From Rippkaea orientalis PCC 8801 (GTDB lineage: Bacteria > Cyanobacteriota > Cyanobacteriia > Cyanobacteriales > Microcystaceae), in contig NC_011726.1 of the NCBI RefSeq assembly GCF_000021805.1, positions 2,170,001 through 2,234,000 of the forward strand: a stretch of DNA of 64,000 nucleotides, in the 5' to 3' direction. A program made the translations under genes and the position numbers. How positions within the stretch are numbered: position 1 is the stretch's first letter; each line of letters begins with the position of its first letter. Under the pieces are notes generated by a model. That model was not told the DNA's origin. It did no database searches and worked only from the letters and a program-made list of their open reading frames with translations. This document shows, piece after piece, positions 60,693 to 64,000 of this stretch.

Positions 60693-61481
60693 ATGGCTAA
60701 TTTAGAACATCTTATGCTTTTACAACGGGGAAAAAGACAATGGTTAGATTGGCGAAAAAATAATCCCCAAATTGCCCCTAATCTTCAAGAAATTGATTTA
60801 TCAGGGCAAAATTTTCAAGAAGCTTATTTCGTAGGAACTAATTTAAGTCAATCACACTTAGAAGGAATACAATTAGAGTTTGCTAATCTAGAAAAAGCCC
60901 AATTAGCTAATAGTAATTTGATTAAGGCTAATTTGAATTACGCTAATTTATCTCAAGCAAATTTAATTGGAGCCAATTTACGAGAAGCCAATTTAATCGC
61001 AGCGAATTTTAGTCAAGCGAATTTAATCGGCACTTGTTTAAGAAATACCCATTTAAGAGAAATTGATCTTACCCAAGCACAACTTAACCGTACTAATTTA
61101 AGTGAAGCGTGTGGAATAGAAGCTAACTTTTGTGAAGCAGATATTAGTCAAGGAGTCTTGTACCAAGCAGAATTACAGGGAGCCTATTTTTACCGTGCTA
61201 ATTTGTTTCAAGCTCAACTCATTGAAACCCATTTATCTCATAGTTATTTCTTAAGAGCTAATCTCAGGGAAGTTAACGCTCAGTTTGTAGACTTACGCTG
61301 GAGTAATTTAACCCAAACTGACTTACGAGGAGCGAATTTTCAAGGAGCGAATTTTAGAGGAGCGAATTTGACGAATGCAGACTTAAGAGGAGCTAACCTA
61401 AAACAAGCCAATTTACGCGGTGCAATTTTACAAGGAACCCGCTTAGAAGGAGCGAATTTAGAAGGGATTAAATTAACCTAA
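60693..61481 (+). CDS. Pentapeptide repeat protein
   Basis: The 262-aa protein is about 85 percent pentapeptide repeats of the A(N/D)LXX type, starting near residue 33 (NLQEIDLSGQNFQEAYF). More than 35 units build a right-handed quadrilateral beta helix. A short N-terminal HLMLLQRGKRQWLDWRK precedes the helix. Cyanobacterial members are abundant; some mimic DNA to resist gyrase poisons, but most have no known role. No signal peptide or membrane segment. ATG 60693 is in a spacer after the MITE-like element. Confidence 0.95.
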   Translation: MANLEHLMLLQRGKRQWLDWRKNNPQIAPNLQEIDLSGQNFQEAYFVGTNLSQSHLEGIQLEFANLEKAQLANSNLIKANLNYANLSQANLIGANLREANLIAANFSQANLIGTCLRNTHLREIDLTQAQLNRTNLSEACGIEANFCEADISQGVLYQAELQGAYFYRANLFQAQLIETHLSHSYFLRANLREVNAQFVDLRWSNLTQTDLRGANFQGANFRGANLTNADLRGANLKQANLRGAILQGTRLEGANLEGIKLT

Positions 61482-61496
61482 GTTTAAGTTACAGAA

Positions 61497-63695
61497 TTAT
61501 CTAGGAAACCAATAGATATTTGTTACATTACTAGGGCAATGTACCTTGGTTAAATAGCGTAAATACATCGCTAATGTTTCTCCATTTAAAGGGGTAACTA
61601 AATAATCTTCTATACCTAATTTTCGGTTAATCCAAGGGATTCCTTGTCCCGCTTCATCACTCAAAGCAATAATCGGAACCTCTTTAAGTTGAGGATGTTC
61701 TCGTAATTGATTAGCCCAAGTTTTAACTTCATGTTCCGAGATATTAGCATCAATAACAATACTATCAATTGCTTGGGAAATTAACAAAGATTCAACGTCT
61801 TTTGGCTCATTAATAAAGATAGATTCTACATCATTAGAGGCTAACCATTGTTTCATTATGGTGAGTTTTTCGGTTTTTGGACTAATGATTAAAACCCTAA
61901 GTTTTGAGCACTGATGATTATGGCTAATGGGTTTATTTAATTCACACCATTTTCCTGAAACACAATCTTCTAAACACAGGGTACAACTGGGAATATCATA
62001 AATACGATCAACCGGATTAATAATCGGTAAATTACAACGGGCACACTCATTAACAGTACAATCTCCTTGCAGAAATTCTCCAAAACTATGACTATCTCCT
62101 TGTAAATGCAGTTGTTGATAATCAGAACGGTGTTCAAATTGTTGCCAAAACGTAAGAAACTCCTGATGATAACCGTGGTATTGATAGACTAATCCCTCAA
62201 AGGATAATTCGCCAGCAATGGGACTGGCAATTTTAATCCCACGACTAACAAAATAGGCAACATAACTCCGTAATAACTCAAGGTTGCTTATTCTATCGAT
62301 GGGACTCTCTAAGTCGAAAGAAGAGGGAATAATTGGGGAAGAAACTGAAGTCTCAGTGCTGTTATCAACAGCCTTAAAACCCACGCGATCGCGTCCTTGT
62401 TTTTTAGCTTCATATAAAGCGTGATCCGCCTCGGAAATTAACATCGCTGGTAATAAACTTTCATCAGGAATAAAACTGGCTACCCCTAGGCTTAGGGTAA
62501 CAAAAGGACTGACTTCTTGACAAGCTGAAGTCATCCTTAATCCTTTAACCTGAGAACGAATTTGTTCAGCAAGATAAAGAGCCCCTGATGCCTTAGTATT
62601 GGGTAAAAGAATTACAAATTCTTCTCCCCCATAACGTGCTACTAAGTCCCCTGGCCGATGAATACTCGTATTAATTGCTTGAGCAATTTTTTGTAAACAA
62701 AAATCCCCCTCCAGATGACCATAGGTATCATTGTAGGATTTGAAAAAATCGACATCACAAAGAATTAAAGAAAGAGGCTGTTTTTCCCTAGCCATGCGTC
62801 GCCATTCTTGAGTAAAATATTGTTCAAAATAGCAACGATTAGAAATTTGCGTTAAGCGATCAACAAAGGCAATTTGTTCGAGTTTTTGATTAATGGCATT
62901 GAGGTGTTGATAAAAGCTATCCTGTTGAATAGCTATGGCAATTTGGGAAGCTAATAAGGATAATAATCCGATTTCTGCGTTAGTCCACTGACGGGTATTT
63001 GAACATTGATGAGCGATAAGTAAGCCCCATAATTGCCCTGGAAGGGGCTGGTTAGAGCGATGTTCGCAATTGCTCCATTGAGGGGTTTCTAGGGTCAAAG
63101 AAGCCTGATTTTGTAGGATAGGAACAACAATTTTGGCTTTGACCTCGAAGAGATTATCCAGGGTCATCATACTTGATTCCCGATACCCTTCTTGATGAAC
63201 ATCGTTAATGGTCTGTATTTTCCCCTGTTGCCATCTTTGAATATCTTGAAAACTGAGAAATTGTCCCAGTCTTAAATGGAGCATGGTTTTCCAAGGCCGT
63301 TTACGACACTCTTCAATGACCGAAATTTCGCCAGAAGGGGTGATTTGAGCGACAATCACGCGATCAGCTTGCAAAAATTGGCTAATTCCTCTGACCGAGG
63401 TATGGAGAACATCGCGCACCGTAAAGGGAGCCGTAAGGGGTGTACTGAGGGGACTGAAGGAGCGATCGCTGGTTACATGAGAGTCTAATTGGCTTTTGTT
63501 AAGAGATTTTAAACAGTTTTGAGCGATACTTGCTACTTGATGTCCGTTATGGCTCGCCGGAGTTTCTGGTTCATTTTCATCCACACTGTAGGGAACTTCT
63601 TGATCACAATGGCGACAAAACCAACCTAATTTGCCCCGGCGAACATGAGATAATAAAGGCGATCCACACAAGGGACAATGATGTTGGTCAGCCAT
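61497..63695 (-). CDS. Diguanylate cyclase with zinc-ribbon, GAF, GGDEF and C-terminal cysteine-rich/receiver-like domains
   Basis: The 732-aa protein has an N-terminal zinc ribbon (Cys7, Cys10, Cys27, Cys30), a GAF domain near 90-265 (DVLHTSVRGISQFLQADRVIV), and a GGDEF cyclase near 285-440 with RYGGEEFVILL and an upstream RPGD inhibitory-site motif. A helical region, a second Cys-rich zinc-type segment (CARCNLPI, CTLCLEDC, near 570-600) and a receiver-like fold lacking clear phospho-acceptor surroundings (RVLIISPKTEKL, SIVIDANISEHEVK) follow. It makes cyclic di-GMP under control of a ligand or light-sensing GAF. Convergent with the pentapeptide gene, stops 15 bases apart. Confidence 0.92.
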   Translation of the reverse strand: MADQHHCPLCGSPLLSHVRRGKLGWFCRHCDQEVPYSVDENEPETPASHNGHQVASIAQNCLKSLNKSQLDSHVTSDRSFSPLSTPLTAPFTVRDVLHTSVRGISQFLQADRVIVAQITPSGEISVIEECRKRPWKTMLHLRLGQFLSFQDIQRWQQGKIQTINDVHQEGYRESSMMTLDNLFEVKAKIVVPILQNQASLTLETPQWSNCEHRSNQPLPGQLWGLLIAHQCSNTRQWTNAEIGLLSLLASQIAIAIQQDSFYQHLNAINQKLEQIAFVDRLTQISNRCYFEQYFTQEWRRMAREKQPLSLILCDVDFFKSYNDTYGHLEGDFCLQKIAQAINTSIHRPGDLVARYGGEEFVILLPNTKASGALYLAEQIRSQVKGLRMTSACQEVSPFVTLSLGVASFIPDESLLPAMLISEADHALYEAKKQGRDRVGFKAVDNSTETSVSSPIIPSSFDLESPIDRISNLELLRSYVAYFVSRGIKIASPIAGELSFEGLVYQYHGYHQEFLTFWQQFEHRSDYQQLHLQGDSHSFGEFLQGDCTVNECARCNLPIINPVDRIYDIPSCTLCLEDCVSGKWCELNKPISHNHQCSKLRVLIISPKTEKLTIMKQWLASNDVESIFINEPKDVESLLISQAIDSIVIDANISEHEVKTWANQLREHPQLKEVPIIALSDEAGQGIPWINRKLGIEDYLVTPLNGETLAMYLRYLTKVHCPSNVTNIYWFPR

Positions 63696-64000
63696 GCTTT
63701 CTTACCTAAAAAATTGAGTTTTTATTGATTGAATTAAAGTAATAATTTTAAAAAGGTTTTTGTATCTAAGACTATTATGGTTAGTTTTCCCTGTCAATCT
63801 ATGAAATTTTCTAAAACTTAGTAAAATGACATACTTGTTAGCAAATCTTCATGAAAAATGAGAACCTGCGAGAAATTTCTGTTAATAAAAATTAAGCATT
63901 CTATTATGTCAGAAGGCAACAGGCAATAGGCAATAGGCAGAAGTTAATATCACTCCCCACCCTTCCCACACTCCCCCCACTCTCCCTATCCTCAAATGAC
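63696..64000. other. Intergenic region with AGGCAAT heptamer repeats
   Basis: AGGCAAC, AGGCAAT, AGGCAAT and AGGCAG lie in tandem at 63914-63940, followed by a C-rich tract (CCCCACCC, CTCCCCCCAC) to the window end. No coding frame seen. Confidence 0.6.

Noticed and set aside
1-64000. Whole window as a plasmid because of the CyRepA1-like gene
   Set aside because: psbQ, ycf3, gatC, the SRP RNA and tal indicate a chromosome.

Overview
The window looks like a chromosomal segment of a unicellular cyanobacterium of the Cyanothece/Crocosphaera/Rippkaea type. The evidence is the frequent HIP1 octamer (GCGATCGC, for example at 41-48), photosynthesis genes (psbQ, ycf3, cytM), cyanobacteria-restricted families (DUF2811, DUF3124, CyRepA1-type protein, EF-hand transaldolase), low-to-moderate GC and roomy AT-rich spacers. 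Genus is an inference only. No rRNA, tRNA, CRISPR array or intact transposase was seen.

Layout. 0-3.6 kb: partial NagB-like gene, a 57-aa protein and glutaredoxin; then a ferredoxin/beta-lactamase-fold fusion, a NADAR protein, cytochrome cM, and a hypothetical gene followed by a frameshifted small membrane gene. 3.7-8 kb: polysaccharide block on the minus strand (GT2 glycosyltransferase, GDP-mannose dehydratase, large heparinase-like exported protein). 8-12.9 kb: GH13 glycosidase, DUF2811, three DnaA-box-like sites at an exact 21-bp spacing, psbQ, an alpha/beta hydrolase lacking the usual nucleophile, and a tiny exported peptide. 12.9-17.4 kb: AAA-like ATPase and a CyRepA1-type plasmid replication protein. 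17.5-20.4 kb: EF-hand transaldolase and small envelope proteins. 20.5-25.8 kb: lptA-lptB-lptF, then a GatD-like amidotransferase, a DUF2092 protein and a repeat-rich secreted protein. 25.9-36.6 kb: a bacterial protein-arginine deiminase with all four catalytic residues, a PEP-CTERM protein, surE, DUF2079, pmbA, an SDR epimerase, a GST-family protein and an HMA2-like protein. 36.8-43.1 kb: WD40 protein, AMP-forming acyl-CoA synthetase, and a CBM20-SGNH reading frame joined to a DUF1796 cysteine-peptidase frame through a slippery A10 run. 43.1-45.3 kb: NTF2-like, MocA-like and SufU-like overlapping genes, then TAXI and HEPN gene remnants. 45.4-50.0 kb: DUF4174, cytochrome P450, PPOX flavoprotein and a decayed TIR-sulfatase-modifying-factor gene. 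50-55.3 kb: DUF29, B12/radical SAM, a membrane protein abutting a PPP-type phosphatase, two decayed Uma2 genes and the SRP RNA. 55.4-64 kb: gatC, ycf3, cbiT, sulfotransferase, thiamine-dependent 2-oxoacid decarboxylase, membrane proteins, a MITE-like element, a pentapeptide repeat protein and a multidomain diguanylate cyclase.

Most genes form short units of one to three. The clearest functional groupings are Lpt lipopolysaccharide transport, polysaccharide synthesis with a putative lyase, and the P450/flavoprotein pair. The most notable observation is the dnaX-type slippery heptamer (A AAA AAG, in the correct phase) that would join a CBM20-SGNH protein to a papain-like peptidase domain. All family assignments are by eye, without database searches.
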